Positions 12,736 to 28,617 are shown, counted from the first letter of the stretch. The stretch is DNA of 64,000 bases from Gavia stellata (GCF_030936135.1 NC_082595.1:20535930-20599929); one strand, 5' to 3'. The notes: generated by a model from the letters alone, not told the origin. Translations and numbers: made by a program.

Positions 12736-15700
12736 CTGTGCAAGGACATGTGCTAATAAGTCACTGCAAAGGAGAAAGAGGCAGCATTCCTGGAGCAAGC
12801 TGTCCCTAAGCTGGGAGAAGGATTGTGGTGGGTTCTGCCTGACCAGTTAACAGTGCAGAAGGCTGCACTGGAGTTTGTGACACCTGAGAAGAGGGAAGTC
12901 AGGAAGACCAGAAACCTTGATGCCCTTTTTTCTTTTGTCAGTTCAGCATTACAGGCTGCCCTCATTTCCAGATGTCTGTGTCTAGGTTCACACAGTAGCA
13001 TATTCCCATGGCTATGATGGTAATGTCGTATGTGTCACAGGAAGGGACCCCTGGAGCTCCAGACTTGTATACTTGATCCCTAGGAGAAGCTACAGATATT
13101 CTTGGCTGCTTCTGAGTGGGCAGCAGTTACTCTAACAAGCTCTGCCACCTACTTCGTCTAGCTAATAGCTATAGAGAGCCAAGACTAGCTATAGCAATGC
13201 TGCATAGGTATGAAGTTTCTCCTTAAAATAAACTTGTAGCATTAGTAGTGGGAAGGGGAAGAAGGCACTTTCGTGCTCCAGGGAAGGCTGCTTTCCCTGA
13301 TGCAGCGACTGGGAAAGAGGAAGAACACAAAGTGAAAAGCAGGGTATTTCCTGTCTCAGATAAATTTACAGAAAAGGTTAATTTTCTTCAGTCTTTCTTG
13401 GCTCCACCATTGAAGAGGATGTGCGTGGTAGGGGCAAAGGGATTACTTTCCGCATTAATTTTGCTTTGGCTCTGCAGAGGAGGTTCAGAGCCAGTGTGAA
13501 AATGCAATTTCTCCTGGATGCAAGGAGCTCTGAGCCACTGAGTATTTGTTTTGCGTCTGACACAACAGCCTGGGAACAATGCCGGAGGGGAGGGGACTGG
13601 AGCATCAGCTTGGATTCAATGCCAGAGGGCAAGGAGCTGCCAGGAGAAGAAAATACCAGTTTCAGCACCAAATCAGTAATGCCTAGAGGCTATAATGTAG
13701 GGAAGAAGGTTCCTGCTGAACCTCCCTCTAAAAGCAAAAGCAGCAGGCCCAAATGAAAAAAAAAGGCAGTTGGAGCTGTCAGGCTACTACTGGCCTGGAG
13801 TGAAGCGATCAGCCTATCTATCTGCATCCAAAGCCAAAATCTGCCAATTCCAGAGTAAGCAGAAAGCCCATAATGCGTTGGGCCAGTTAGATGGTATTCA
13901 TCCTTGTAGATAATTTTAGGCTCATCAATTTATGCTATGACTCATGCTTACTCATGTCATGGTTAGCCTGAGGAAGCGCTTCTGTGATTGCTGTCAGCTG
14001 CCAGCCTTCCCCCTCCCACTAACTTCTGACTCTTGGCCAGTTTTAGTCACATCCGACAAAGGGCTGAAGGGCTTTAACACCACAAGTTCCTACAACAGGT
14101 CTCCACAGGACATGGCCCAGGGGTTGACTGCAGCTCCTGAAGCTATTTGTTTGGCCTGCCAGCAGCTGTGAGAAAGCACAGGCTGTTGGGCTTGCCTGGC
14201 AGCCAAGAGGGAGCAGCTAGCTGGGCAATCGGTGTTTGCCTAGCTTTGGGCTTTTGCACACTTGCTTGCAGTACATGTAGTCTCTTAGGCAGTTCATGGC
14301 AAGCTACAGTAGTTGAGGGCTTGAGGGAGGAGGGAAGTTGAGGGGACACATAGATATGGTGTCTGCAGAATCAGAAGGGAACAACACAGTTCAAAGCCCT
14401 GTAAAACCAGGTGTCACGAGTTGTGCTGCTCACCTGTAACCTATCTCTTCTCTGTATTTCGGTACTTTTCAAAAGTTTCTTGGACACCATTGTCTCCCTG
14501 TCTCCTTCAGTAGCGAGTTCCACAGGTTTGCTGTACCATAATATGCACAGCTTAAGTCCTGTGTCATCTTTGATCTATTACCTTTCAAAGTACCCTCTTC
14601 AGTATGTGCAAACATGGAACTAAATTAACAGCAAGAACCCCTACCTTCCATGACAGTCACTGAACTTTCTGACAAATGGACTCTGGCTGCAGGATAGAAA
14701 TACAAAGGAGACATTCACAGTCTTTAAAGACTCAGGAGATTTCTGCACTGGAGAGCTTACTTCTGACATGCTCAGCTCCATGTTTGCACTAAAGACAGAC
14801 AGCTAGAATCACAGTAAAGCAAAGCACTACTTAATATAGGGCAGGATCAGTACAGGTGTGTGCCATCTTTTCACCTTCCTTGCACTGTGACATTCTTTGT
14901 GCAGGTCCTAGTTAAAACATGAGCTAGTGTCTTCACAAGCAGCAGTTTCACATACAAGACAACCCCATGCAGTCTCTCCAGTGCCACTCATATGGACACA
15001 CACTGGACTGAATCTTCATCATACCTGGAGTAAAAACACAGATTATGGTTTAGCCACTGGGATTACAAATTCTGACTGACTGCATCTCTGACAAAATCTG
15101 TGTGGTTTTAAGAAACTTCACTACTTGGATAGCATGGAAACCCAGATGAAGAACAAACACTTCACTGCAAGGCAGATGATCCAGTGGCTGAAGCAGTACA
15201 GCCATCTGCTGTCAAAGGACAAGCTTTCAAACAGTTTCTTGAACTCTGCCACTACAAGTTTTCAGCATTTGCTAGTGGCAGTAGCTAGACTACGCATAGA
15301 GGTGTTAAGCAACAAGTGGCAAGCAAATAGGTCTGAATGTAATTGTGACAAATAACTTCTTCCATTTCTCCTTTGAACACTGAAATGACTTGCTTTCAGT
15401 GTAGGGTTCTTGCAGCTTGAACTTGCAGGAATGATCTGCAAGCCCTTCATCCAAATACTGGTGGATCTTGCTGCAGCTTTAGACATTGGTTTGCAAGGGG
15501 AACTGTAAACCTTTGGAAGAGTTTCTCTGACAAAAAGATAATGGAGTGAGGAACTCTTATTGTCCTTGATTTAGGACCAGTCCTCTGAGAAGCAAGTCTG
15601 TCAAGGGTAGGACTGTGCCTTGCCTTGCTGGGTGGTGAAAGCCTTTAGGGATTATCTAGTTTGCTAATGCCTCCCAACATAGTGGAAGCATCTAACAGCC

Positions 15701-18700
15701 TATGTACATGTGATAGCTTGTATGTATATGTTCATGTACACAGATGAACCCTCTGCCCCAAACTATCTACAAAGAACAAAAAAATGCCTGGAGCATGATA
15801 AGTGGGAAAGGTGAGAGGGAAAACAGGGATATTAATGCTCTCAGGAACTATATCTGGATTAAAACTTCTTTTTGTTGGACAAATTCACGGAGAAGGTAGA
15901 GTAAATCAAGTTCAACTTGATTAAATCCCCATATCTATGCTCTGGGGCGATACAGTACATGGATCCATGATCTCCTCAGAACATTTACCCAGTGTCACAC
16001 AAGCTTATCAATCTTTGTGGAGTATGCATCAGCAGTTAACGCTGCTGATCAAAGGAACTTCCCATGCACTTTCACACCTGGCAGAAATGGACAGATGTAA
16101 TTGAAGACAGCTCCATTCACTTTTATGCTAGATCTCTGAAGGCTGTGATGTGCAGCTGCTTAATTTCCCAAGCTGCAAACTCTCAAAGGGCTCAAATTTA
16201 TCATTTCATAAATGTGAGACCTTTGGGGAATATTAAGTTGTTATACTTTCCACCTCTTCTCTGATCCTTGATTCTGCATCTAGTTCTATGCAAATACGGA
16301 CAATAAAGTTTTGTTGATGCTGCGTAAGTCTTCCTGTGAAATGAGGACCTGAACAAAACAAGCAGGTTACTTAAGGGCAATCCCAACTGGACTGACGTGA
16401 CATACGTTGAGGACAGGAAAAATTATAAGAAACTGCCTGAAACTGTAATGTCATTTTCACTCAGATCCTGTTTCCAGCCAGAATGATGATTAGTCATAGA
16501 GCTGCTCTTTATTCTGCAGAGCCAAACAGCAGCAGCAGTGCCACCTTCCACCTCTTCCTAACCAGATCACTGGGGACATTTTTCTAACCCAGCTATCAAA
16601 GGTGATTTATTCAGTATACTTTTCCAAACTGGACTTTTGCAACACACAAAACCCATTCAGAAACTGCATTTGATACACAATGCTGGTGTCTGCCTTCTAA
16701 GAACTTGATATGACATTAAAGTTCTGGAATCTATCTGCTTATTTTGGTCCTTTTCTTTAAAGGAAGAAATTAGAGCCCATTATCTCAGTACTTCTTCCCA
16801 TATCTCACCACATTAGCAGCATTTGAGGAAGTGGTCCAGAGAACAAAATCTGAACTCAGGAGACATGGAGAAAGTTGTTCTCCTTGAAGGATCCAAGACA
16901 ATTGTATTCCTTTCCATCACAGCTCAAATCTCACAATCTTCAAACAAGATGCTTTTTCAGGCCCACCTTTCTTGTAGGAGTTTGAAATAATGTCATAAAT
17001 CACTCTAGAAGTACTTTAATCAGTAGCTAATGAACAGTATGAAATAATAGCCTAAAATGAATATGCCTTCTTTCCTCCTTCAGGAGAAAGCCTTAGAAAT
17101 GCATTTAATAACACAATATAAAAAGGGATGGGGAGAATTATAAAAATTAAATGCTGCTTTTACCATCTTTTTTTCTTTTTTCTTAAACTTCCCTGCTATT
17201 ACAAATGGTTCTTGGAGTAAAGTCATTGCACAGGTAGGTGTAGGTCTGTGTTACTCTAAAAACGCAGAAGAGGGATTGTGGGTTCAAATCCTTTCTAACA
17301 TTGGCTCAGAATATCCCATGGCAGTCCCTGTGCTCGTCATTGCCCCTGTGTCAAACAACATGTCTCTTACGGGGAGGCTGAAAAGCTCAGAGCATCAGTC
17401 TGTAAAGTACACCAAGACTACTAGATAGACGTTGTCAGGAAAAAAATTTAAAAATTATTATTATTTGCATTGGAAGGAATACAACTAGAACCAGGAGACA
17501 GCAAGTAAAACCTGGCTGTCCTAGAGTTAAATACAGATTTTAACTTGCATCTATGTGTGAGCTCCAGCCTGTATTGTCCCTAAATCAGGCAGCAGAGTTA
17601 ACTTCACTGATCATGCAAAGCTCGCTGAGGTGCAGGGAACTGGAGATCATGGCTCTCACACTAGAGATTTCTCACAGTAACAGTGCTCCGGTGAGGTTTC
17701 CATCCTTCAAAATACATTTTTTAGAAGAGCACGTTAATTCTTAAGCTGCACCCAGCAAACCTAAGGAAGCCAAGCACTGTCTGTGCTGAAACTATAGCCT
17801 GTTGCTGCTCCAGAAGGGAAGGGAGGGAGCTGCTGTGTGGGAGGAAAGAGCATGGGAAAAGTATCTGCTGGATGAAGATCTGGAGCTTCCTATTCCCTCT
17901 TTGGACGAGGCTGCAGCCTCCACCCCTCCAAACACAGGCAGGAATTCTGAGGAGTTCCTTACATCTTTCCCAAACAAGAAAGTTCTTTGAAGATCCTGCT
18001 GCTCACCCAGTGTTAAACCACTGCCTATTTTATGGCCCTTCAACAGCTGCCAGGACACCAGGGCTGAATTTCAAAAGTCAACCTCCTTCTCAGCTTCTTC
18101 TTCCTTTCCAGTCGCCAATAGAAATCCCTGTCTCATCCCCCATGTCTGTCTCAGCTACGGGCCGAATCTTGTAATTCACAGAGGCAATAGGGTGCGTGAG
18201 ACATTAGCTTTTCAACAAAAGCCTTTTAAGAGGGCTGTTTGCAGAAGAACTTTCCTGCCATAACTGGTCCACTTTCAGTATGACCTCTCATAACATTGCT
18301 GCTTTGGAGGTGATTCAGCAATGCCTCATTTCAGTGCAAACTTGAGAAGAAACAGCTTTAAGAGCTAGGCAGCCTGATAGAGAGGCTACATGTCGGAAAA
18401 GCTCACAGAGGGTCATAAAAGTGACATTATCAATTCCTCTTCAAAGGAGGAAATGTCTCAAGGGAAAAGCAGCTACAGCATGGTTGCACTTACCATTAAC
18501 ACATATGCTGCCACAAAAGCATGTTATAACATACCTTGCTACAGTCAGTCCTGAGTGAGAGTGAAGTACTGAGTTATAGGACAAATATTAACACCCAGAG
18601 AGGGGCAAGATAACCGTTTCCCGTTGCAAAAGCAGCCGCTGCTTGGCTGCATGGCCCCAAACACTTAGCTCTGACAAAGCTACACTACACCCATGGGATT

Positions 18701-21700
18701 TAGCTTCCATTTCCCTCCAACAGAAAATCCTACGCTGGGAAGAGCTTCCTACTTCTAATTTGCTTTCTATAGGGAACAAAGACAAATTGCAAAGCAGAGT
18801 AGCTGTAAGGAAAGGTCACCATGCCCTGGCTCTCAACAAATTTTGCCACACGGACATTTCACGCACAGCCTACCAGCCATAAGGACACATCCAAACACTC
18901 TCATGTGGGGCTCAAACTCCTTCATGCCACTTACTGGCTGCAAACTGAATCTCTTTCATTTGCTTGACACACCACCTGCACCCCATATGTTAACACTGCT
19001 GTCAATATTTCCAATTCCCCATATAACTATTTAATAATAATTAAATAAAAACACAGACTGGTTGCAGGTTCAGTACTACTTTAAAAAGCCACCAGAGCCA
19101 GGAAAGCACAGCTTACAGTCAGTCAGATGCTACCAAGCGGCTCTTGCATGGTCCTAATGCCTGCCACATCTTTGACACACAAATATAACCATGCTCAAAC
19201 CTCAAAGTAAAATGATCTTACTTCAGAGGCTTTTTCTCTCCTTTATCCTCTCCCACTGGGGACGCCTCTGCAGCACAAATGATTAAGGCAGGCCTGGGTC
19301 TTCCGTTTACACATAAGTACCTGTTTTCTGCTGACAAGGAAGACTCAGAGATTGCAATGTTGTCCCAGATGCACAGTATTCAGGTGCCTCCAAGTACTAG
19401 GTGAAATTCAGGCCATACTTAGACATCTGACAACAGTGCTGTTTAATCCAGTTGAAGCAGCCTCTGCCCGCAAACCCTTATTCCCCCCCTCATCACTCTT
19501 CCATCATAGAGACCACAAAAGTATTTATTTACTGCCCCATGAACCAGGTCAGGGAAACAATCTGGCTGAAAAATAGTCTAGCCAAAAATAAAGTTATTTT
19601 TCCAGCTGGAAACTGGCTGCACAGCCAGCAATGCCAACACAAAAGAAGGGACAATACACTGACATAAATGAGCAGCAGAAGATGGGAAGGACTGAAAAAA
19701 GCTAGCACAAAAGTAATACACATCAAATTACAGCCTCCCTTATAGCCCAGTTAGTTTGCCCTTTAGTCCAAATCGACCTGATTATTAGAATAGAGCTAGA
19801 ATCCTTTTAACTATTTTTTTTTTCTTAAGAAGAAATGCAGACTTTGCACAGAAAGCATCCAGAACAAAGATTTGGAATGGGGCTGTGCACTAGAGGAAAC
19901 ACAAGAAAATATGCAATCAAAACTTATAAGGAGTAGGAACAACTGATTAAAATCCCTGCTATTTGGATTCTGACAACTACAATACAGATCATTGTATCTT
20001 GGGTCTTCTGTAGTAAATTTAGAAATCTCTCACAGTGACAAAGCACCCTCCTTCCAAAGCACAGGTTTATGCTAGATCCTGTCACACTCCATATTTCTTG
20101 TTCAGCTGGTCGCTGTGGAAACGTTTTTGGAGCGTGCCAGGAGTCACGTAGCATCTACCTGGGGAGCCCCTGCATTAATCCGTCACCTTCGTGGGCTTCT
20201 GTGATCCCATTGGTTGGTACGAAGAAAAAGAAGGAGTCTCGCGCCCCTCCCCGCTCTGAATGAAAGACGCTTCCTCTAAATCTTGCTACAGGATTTCAGG
20301 CTCAATTCAGCTTCTTTGGGGCTTTTGTCACCAAACAAATGTGATGTCTTTGAAAGAAAGATTAACAGTTTGATGAAAGGATGCAATGGACAGCTTTGTT
20401 CTAGCCTGCTTCCCCCTAGAGCTTTCGGTCACTGTCACTTTCTTACCCACGGGAGAATATCTGTCTGACCCTCAGAGGAGATTATGGCCACCTTGTAAGA
20501 TTTTGCCTCTCCTCACAACAAAGCACTGGCCACTTTGAGGAGGTGATAATGATGAACAGGGGCTGGATTAGGGGCAAAGAACCTCACATTGATCTCTGAA
20601 TTCTGAGAGAACACAAAGCAGTTGATGCTGGGATTCAAAACCCACCGAATGCTTGGAGCACATCCAATTCACTCTCCTGCATGAGGGGCAAGGCTACAAG
20701 CCCTGTCAGTCCCTCAGTTGTACTTCTTACCTCATCATCAAATTAGCAGGACTAGTTAAAAGGGCTTAGGACAAGGAACAGATGGCATGGATTATAAACT
20801 GTCGATGTTTTCATAGTAAACTAGATACAAATTCCGGCCCAAATTACCTGAAGAGTTTACCAGTTTCTGAGAAGGCTGTCACACTGAGCATGTCTACACA
20901 GCACAGCGAAGTTTTGTTGACACTCAAGCTAATTCTGAACACTAAAGATGGCTAAGCATCTTCTAGTGCCTGGGATAGCACAACTGCTATACAAATATAC
21001 CCATAGATGAACCGTCCCTTGTCCTTTTCCCTCTACTCCTTCAGCATGCAGAATTTCAATCCATATGGTATTTGTGTACAGTAAAACAAGACAACACCCA
21101 TTGACTTCCTCCCTGCAGAAGTTCTATGGCCAAAGGGGCGGCAAACAGCAAAGCGAAGCTGTATGTAGGGCTGGCACCAATGCCAACTGCTGTGCGGGCG
21201 GGAGCTGCCAGTCCTTACGTGGAGCCCCTTCAGAAATAGATCACTCCTAGCAAAAGCTGACCTTGTTCTGACTTCAGTGACACACAGGCTGCCCTAGGCT
21301 TTCCCCTGCAAGTAATTTTGCATCATTCCCTACGGAAAGTGTTAGGCCAACGTAACACCAAGGCTGACTGATGTGGTGATAAAACTATAACCTCCAGTTT
21401 AAGAGGCTTTACCAGCATTTCCCATCAGTTCAGCAAGTTCATCTCCTTTTCATGTCCAATGAACCAGGAGCTGAAATGGAGAAAGGGTGGGCAAGGATTT
21501 CTTTTACTGAGGAGGAAAAAACTTTAAATACAATCCCTGGAAAGTTGCTACGAAAACTCTGCTTCTGTCCTCATTCTTTCACTGCAGCAGTCAGGAGGGC
21601 AAAAGACTCCACCACAGCTCTAAGTTGATGGGCAGCCCTGCTCCAGTATAAACTCATCCAAGACCTCTGACTAAACAAGACCCCTGAGGTGATACAGACC

Positions 21701-24700
21701 TAGGACCCAAAAGCAGTGAATGCACTGCTTTATTACCCATAGACATAAAGCCCAAGGAAAACAGACTCCTTTCCAGAAATCAAGGCAGACCATCAACAGC
21801 CAGTCAAAAGCTATAATACTAGCTGGCTCTGGAGTCCTCCTGCTGTGCTACCATGTGAGAGGTTCCAGTCTGATCTTGAACTCCTGAGTTGGCAGCACCC
21901 CAGCTGTAGGAGGGACAGCATTTTGTATTGCTCCCAGGCAACTCTCTTGAGTCACTGCAGGAGCGGCCTTAACAGTCTCTAAAGGCTCCCCAGTCCACAC
22001 ATCACTAGCAAAAATGAAGTGTCTTTACTTTTGAAGGATGTAGGAGACATGCTTATGTATTTGTGTATGTCCATTACATGCCTGTGGTCGCTAAGGATGC
22101 TAAGAAAACTATTGACAAGTCCAGTGACCATTCCAGAAATTGCCTAAGCTTGGAAGGGACAGTCTCTTCTCCATACCTACAGTTCAGGAGGTCGGTATAC
22201 CACACACAGTCTGGGAACACAGGCCTTACCTTCTCCTCAATCTGATGCTCTTGGTGCTTTTCTTTCTCATTTTACTTTTCTGTGGTTTCATTTTCTGTGC
22301 TCAGCACTGACAATGCTGGCACCATAGTGCGCCCTGCTGGAAGGTAGCAGCTACGGCTATGCTAGAATTATTTCTAGGTATGGCTGACTTCATTAACAGA
22401 GAAATTCAGGTACCAATGCTTTAACTAATAACCCACTGAGACAGCTATTCAGTTCGATTCCCACATCCGAAAGCCGATTGTTGTGATGCACACTAATCTG
22501 TTTTACTCCTTCTGTACCACTGTGTTATAAAGCTTGTTTGTCAATATCACTTTTATAAATGTCAGGTAACTCCATGGCATACTGTAGCTCAGTTTCACAC
22601 ATTCACCAAGCCTAAGGATCAACCATCCTAACCAGGAACAAAGATAGCTGTGAGCCACAATAGGTATTTCGGTCTACATTTTTGCTACCTCTTTTTATCC
22701 TTGCTAACATGAAGCACAGCCCTCTCATTCATTATGGGTCTTTTAGTTTGGATTTCAGTGAGACAGCTTGAAAAGCCTTGTCCCCGTGTGGCTCTTGGCA
22801 GGCTAAGAAGTAAAGTGCTCTTGCTCTCAGCTTTCACAGGGCCGGGGAGGTGCTGCTTATTGTTAAGCAATGAAAGGGGAGGGCTCAGGTCACATCTGTG
22901 AAATGTTAGTGGAGAAGGGAGTCTGGGTGAAAGTAGGTGGCCAGCACAGCATAGCACTTTACTGGATTTTGCAAGGCCACTGGGGAGATAGGCAGCCATT
23001 TGTCTTAGAGCCCTGATAACGGACCAACTTGCTCTCTGCTGGCTAGCTGGGGGTTGTAAATACCTCTGCAGACACAGGCTCTTCAAATGGCTGGAGACAG
23101 GCTGATAGAGGATTAATAACCTGGAGAGGGGGGGGGGGTCAAAAGGGAGTTAATTAGCTGTGTTAATGCATGGAGATAAAGCAGGTTTGTGTCTCCTGGA
23201 CCTCTTCCTCCCAGCACCTGGGCTTTTGGGGCAGCCAAGATGGGGCTAGCACAACAGCCCCCGAGAGTAGCCAAAGGAAACTATCTCCCACTTAAAAATG
23301 CAACCTCTCCATCTTCAAGGGCTCATTAAGCACCAACTTTTGCTAAACCGATAAAGAGCGTGCTAATGAAGCTCAGAGGACAGGAGGTTAGTGTTCTAAC
23401 CCAGGCTACTGTTCAGCAAGCTTACAGAAACGCTAGTGCCCAAAGCATTCAGCCAGGGAAACAGTCACAAATCCATTTGTCTGCAATGCTGTATAAGGAA
23501 TGCTCCAAAAACACTGCACGTTTGGGTGAAGAAATAGAACTACAGGCTGAGTGACTGTCACCTCCTCCACAGTCAAAATGGTAAAGGAGCTGAAATGATC
23601 TTTTGTCTAGGCACTTCTCCTCTCCCCTTCCTCTAGCTGAATCTTGAAACAGCAAGTGGTCAAGACTCACCAGGATCCACCTTGGCACTGTATACCTACT
23701 TAGAACGATGCTATAAAACCTCTCCCAGCATTACAGAGTCAGCAACCACATCTAAGTGGTCTTGGCTCATCAGTTCACCTTCCACAATGGACAGCGATAA
23801 GTCCAGTCTCCTCAGTCGTCTTTTGAGCCCTCATGCATCACAGTTCAGGAAGCAAAGCCAGCTGTACTGAGAGTCCTGCGCTTAGAGTCACTGTCTCATG
23901 AACCCATTGTCACCTTTGTGTTATTGTCACTGACAAAGAAGAAGCCCAAGCTAAATATCACCCTCCACAGCTGTCGTCGTTTACAGCCAGGCATACCAGG
24001 AAATCATCTGTTCTGGACTCCTGCATACCACTGCCCATTAAATTGAACTCAGTTACTCATGTCCGGGATCAACAATTTATATTTGCATTTGGCTAAAACA
24101 CAATTCCCAGGAAGACATCCAGCATGGTGCTAAGATACCAAGAAAGACAGATTCATCCGTTGCACTTGCTAGCTGGTAATCATTTCACTGTTAAAATTTG
24201 TACCTAATTTTTCATTTTAGTTTTTCTGGCTATAATTTTCAGCTGCTGATTCCTGTTATGCCTTTCCCTGCTATGCTAAATAGATCTTCAGTATCCAATA
24301 CTTAAAACTCCATGGAGTATTTACACAGTGTAATACAGTCATTCTCATGTTCTTTTCTGTAAGATAAACAGATTGTACTGTTTATGTCTCTCACCAGCCC
24401 TTGAATCATTTTGTGACTTTTTTCTGCAACTCTCCAGTTTTGCAATGTGCAGTAATCCAGTTCTGATTCCACTCACAGTATATGCAAAAGTAAAGTCACC
24501 TCCCTGTTCCAATTTGCTACGCCCTTGTTTATACATCTACAGATTAAATTAGCCTTTTAAGTCTCAGCATCAGACTGGGAGCTGATGTTCAGTGGGTTGT
24601 GCCTGGGTTTCCTTTCAGAGCCACAGCTTCCAGAATAAAGTCTGGCTTCCAGTCCCTGCTCTTAGATATGTGATTTTGCAGGTAGCTACCACAAAATGTA

Positions 24701-27700
24701 CTTTATTTAAGTAAGCCCAGTTTACCAGATCTCTGTAGCCATTTTGCCCTTGTCATTATTTGTCTCTTCACCGATCCTTTACTTCTAGATCATTTATAAA
24801 TAAGTTGAAGAATATCAGTACTGGCACTGGTCCCAGCTGAAGACCCTTCTGACGCCTTCCAGAAATATACCCATTCGGTGATTTCTGAATCACAACTACT
24901 AATCAAGATCAGTTTAGGGGAATGTTTCTGCAATGTTGGGATTTATTAAAGGTTAGCATCGTAAGTATGCCACAAGTCTCCTGAGATAATGATTTCAGGA
25001 GTAACTCATCTGGCTCTGCCATTTTCATTTTTTGATGAACAGAAATGGTTGCCTAACTCTACCCTCCCTTAGCAAATAGTCTGAAAAATGTCTGAAACAG
25101 TATTCTATTTTCTTCATTTGATGTGAGTCCGTATTCTTTACAAAAACAAATCAGAAAAAAATTATTGAGTACTTTTGCCCTTCCACATTCTTATCAGCCT
25201 TTTTACCATCACCATTTAGTGAGAGTTTCCAGTACTGTTACTATGCTTTCTTTTGCTCTCAATATACTTGAAAAAAATCCTCCTTAAAGTTGTCATGGAT
25301 TACTCCAGGTTATCCTGGCTTCCTTTGTCATTTTCTATGCATTATCAACTCCAATTTATATCAATTGTTAATTGTTCCCAACTTCCTGCATTTCCTTTTA
25401 TATTCCTTTTTTTTTTTAAATTCTAATTTCTACTTTTACTTCACCAGTGAACTGTGGTAGGCTTTCAGCCAAAAGCAGCTCTTTCTTGACTGGGAGTCAT
25501 GACTTTTGAATAAACTCTTCTAATAGAAATCCTATTTCCTCTCATAACCTTTCCTATGTACATTTTTCTTTTCCTTTACCTCTGCCATACCTCTCCTCCT
25601 GCAGCAGTTTTTAAGAGTGCCCTGTTGGTGTACCCTATCTCCAAATCAAAGTGATCTGAGTCAGTAACCTGTAAAAAACCTTCAGAGTCCAGTTATTACT
25701 TTTCTGAACTGTAATTTGAAAGTACCAGAGAACTGAATTCTCCACCCCCTGTTTTGCTTCCACCCGAGCTTTCCATTCTACACTAGTACCTTAGGCTTTC
25801 ACCTATCCCCTTCCTTTACCCTTGCAGAATGTAGCATTGCCTGACCATGGTCACAGTAAAATCATCCTTCCCCCTCCATTTTCACTCTCCCCATCATGCC
25901 AATGCCTGAGACGGGACTATTATTTCATATCTACACAACATTAGGTCATCAAGTGAAAATGCTGTAGGCATGCTAGGAATTATTGCTATTTGCTTTGCCA
26001 TTCCATTATCTACAAGCACATGTAAAACTGCCACAACTCTAGTTCCTGAAATGCTATCGCCCAGGGTGCCGAACTCCATGCAGCAGAAAGGACCAGGCTG
26101 GCAATCTGCCAGCAGCTGAAAGGCTACATCTAATTGTGCATAAAGTTGAGCAGATTGTCTGCTTAGACTAGAGCAAACATGCTTATCTTTAATGCAGACA
26201 TATGGCCAGCAAAACCTACAGATCCCAGCATGCAACATTCTGGCCAGCTGGCCATTTGGATCAGCGTGAAGCATTACATGATCTGATACTGTGGTGACAG
26301 AAGATCAGTATCACAACCCCTCCATGTTCAAAAATCATGAGTCAGACCACTCAAATTCTTGAGTTTGGCTCAGAGAGCTGGAGATTTTAAAAAGGATAAA
26401 CCGATCAAATTTGCTTTTGAGACAGGGTTCACATTCTCCCACTTTTCTCTACAGTCATTAAAAAAATCTATTTTTTTAGTAAAAGCTAAGTCACACAGTC
26501 ACTTGCCTCTGGGAGCAGAGACACCGAGAAAAAACAGACTCACAGTATGGTTAGGGGAGGAGCGGCAACAAATTCTGAACTCTAAAAACCTGATAGATAG
26601 ACTCAGACAGAATCTGGAACATGCAATCACCACAGATATCACTGCTAAAGATAAGGGTGGCAGGCAGTTTTGTTACAAAATTCTAGGTTTTCCAATCTTG
26701 CACTAAACTCTCTGCTTTTACCATTGTTTCCTTTATTCAACCCAGTTTTAACTTCCTTTCTTCCCACCTCAGCTGTCATATAAAATCTTCTCTTTGCCTC
26801 CAACTTTCCATTCTGTAAGACACCTCTGCTCTCCTATAATGACAGACCATACATTTTATGACAGTTACCCCCTCAACGGCCATCACAGATGCTCACTCTC
26901 CATTTAACAGAGAAAACTATTCCAACAGAGTTTTTACTTTTAGACAGGTTAAAATCAGCCCTTAATCTCTCAGTCCTGTTCTTTAGGTCTTTTAAGATGC
27001 TTGGGGAATTCTAGCCAATCCAGGCTGGGAGCATCAGATGTCGCTCACCCTTGGTCCACTTTTTGTGTATTTGTTGAGGGCAGTCACAATTCTAGATGCA
27101 ATAGATTTGGGACTTCTACTTCAGCTCCGACAATATAACTGTTCAAGAGAGGATCTAGCCAGGAAGGGCAAGAAAATATTCAGGTCAAAACGAGAGACTT
27201 TGCCAGAGCTATGAACAACATGTCAGGAAATAGAAAAAGCACTGTCTGCTCTGGGTCAGGACCAACACACACTGGCAGAGTTGAAGGAAGGTAATCCAAG
27301 AACCAAAGCTTGAGTGCCTTGCAACCAGGAGTGAGTGACTTTGGCAGAGCCATGCTGATAAAATCAGCAGAAAGCCTGTGTCTGCCCTCTGCTCTTTTTT
27401 TTTCCCCCACATTTTCACAAGCAACCAGTACTTTAGGCAACCTGACTGCTTGTTAAGGGCAGGGGGGGGTTGGGGGTGATCTTTCTTTAATGTCAGAACT
27501 CCTATCCGCATGTGATAGAATGCAATCAGAGAGGCTACATGCCTTGCTGATCCTGTAACCAATTCCTGTCTTACTTCCTTCACCTGACAAGCTCATTCCA
27601 TCAATCCCCAGGTTCAGTCCAAAAAAGAGCAGGACAATACAGCCAGACCTGCACGGGTGCAATGATGAATCTTCTCCTCTTCCATTAAGAAGCACTTAGC

Positions 27701-28556
27701 TGCACTTGAGCTCAGGTAGTCTTTGAGAGGTAACTTTTTTGAGGAGACCAAGATCTGCACTAACAGCAACAACCTCCCAGGAAGGGGGCAAAGGCTCACA
27801 CTTACACAAACCTCAGGTTGCCACAGAAAAACAAATGTGACAGTCGCACAGTTGAGCCCCACTTTCTGTCTGCCACTGGGTAATATACAGCTACAAGTCA
27901 AATTTGGTTTAAAGACTTCCACAAAACTGCCATGTTCATGTCTAACATACAGCATGACCTGCGAGTAGCCTGGTCGCTTGAACTAGATGAGAAACGCTGC
28001 AGTATGAGATCTGTAATCTTTCGAAGGTGCCAGTCTCCATCACAGCTGAAGGTGGCTAAAATCAGCTCTGTGAAGCAAATTAGCCTTCAGGCTTTCAGCC
28101 CTTGGAGCTTGTTTTCTAGTGGAAGCATAGAAAGCATGGCAGATTTATGTCCTGCTGCAGTGGCTCTGGGGTTTCAGGCCTCACAAAATTAAAAAATGTC
28201 CCTACCACAAACCCTAGGAAAAAAAGAGGGGAAAAAATGCAAACAGTAGCAATACCTGAACTACCATATGAAACTGCAGCTAAAATTTTCTTAGGAGGTA
28301 TCTAGGACCTAACCCCCCTGGCAATACTCCTTTTTGATTCAAAAGGGCCAACTCAATGAGCCAGTGTATGTAAAACTGTGCAGTCTCTCCAGACTACACC
28401 TCTGGAAAATGGCTGCAGTGAGGACACTCCCAGTAAGCTGAAAAATGGTTTAGATTTTAACGCTGTTTATGCTCTGAACAGTCAAAAACGTTCAGAATTC
28501 AGGCAGGAGCTCACTAGGTTCATTCTCAGGTCTTTTTTGGCAAAGGAAAGATTGGG

Positions 28557-28617
<61 letters not shown>

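Noticed and set aside
17260-17410. tRNA-like B box (gggttcaaatcc) near 17280 and an A-box-like stretch near 17383
   Set aside because: The order is B before A, there is no acceptor stem, and no cloverleaf can be drawn. It may be a SINE crumb at most.
25894-26274. 126-codon minus-strand frame in RSPH9 intron 4, considered as a transposase remnant
   Set aside because: No catalytic motif of any transposase family could be identified. It lies next to a LINE relic but does not read as LINE ORF text.
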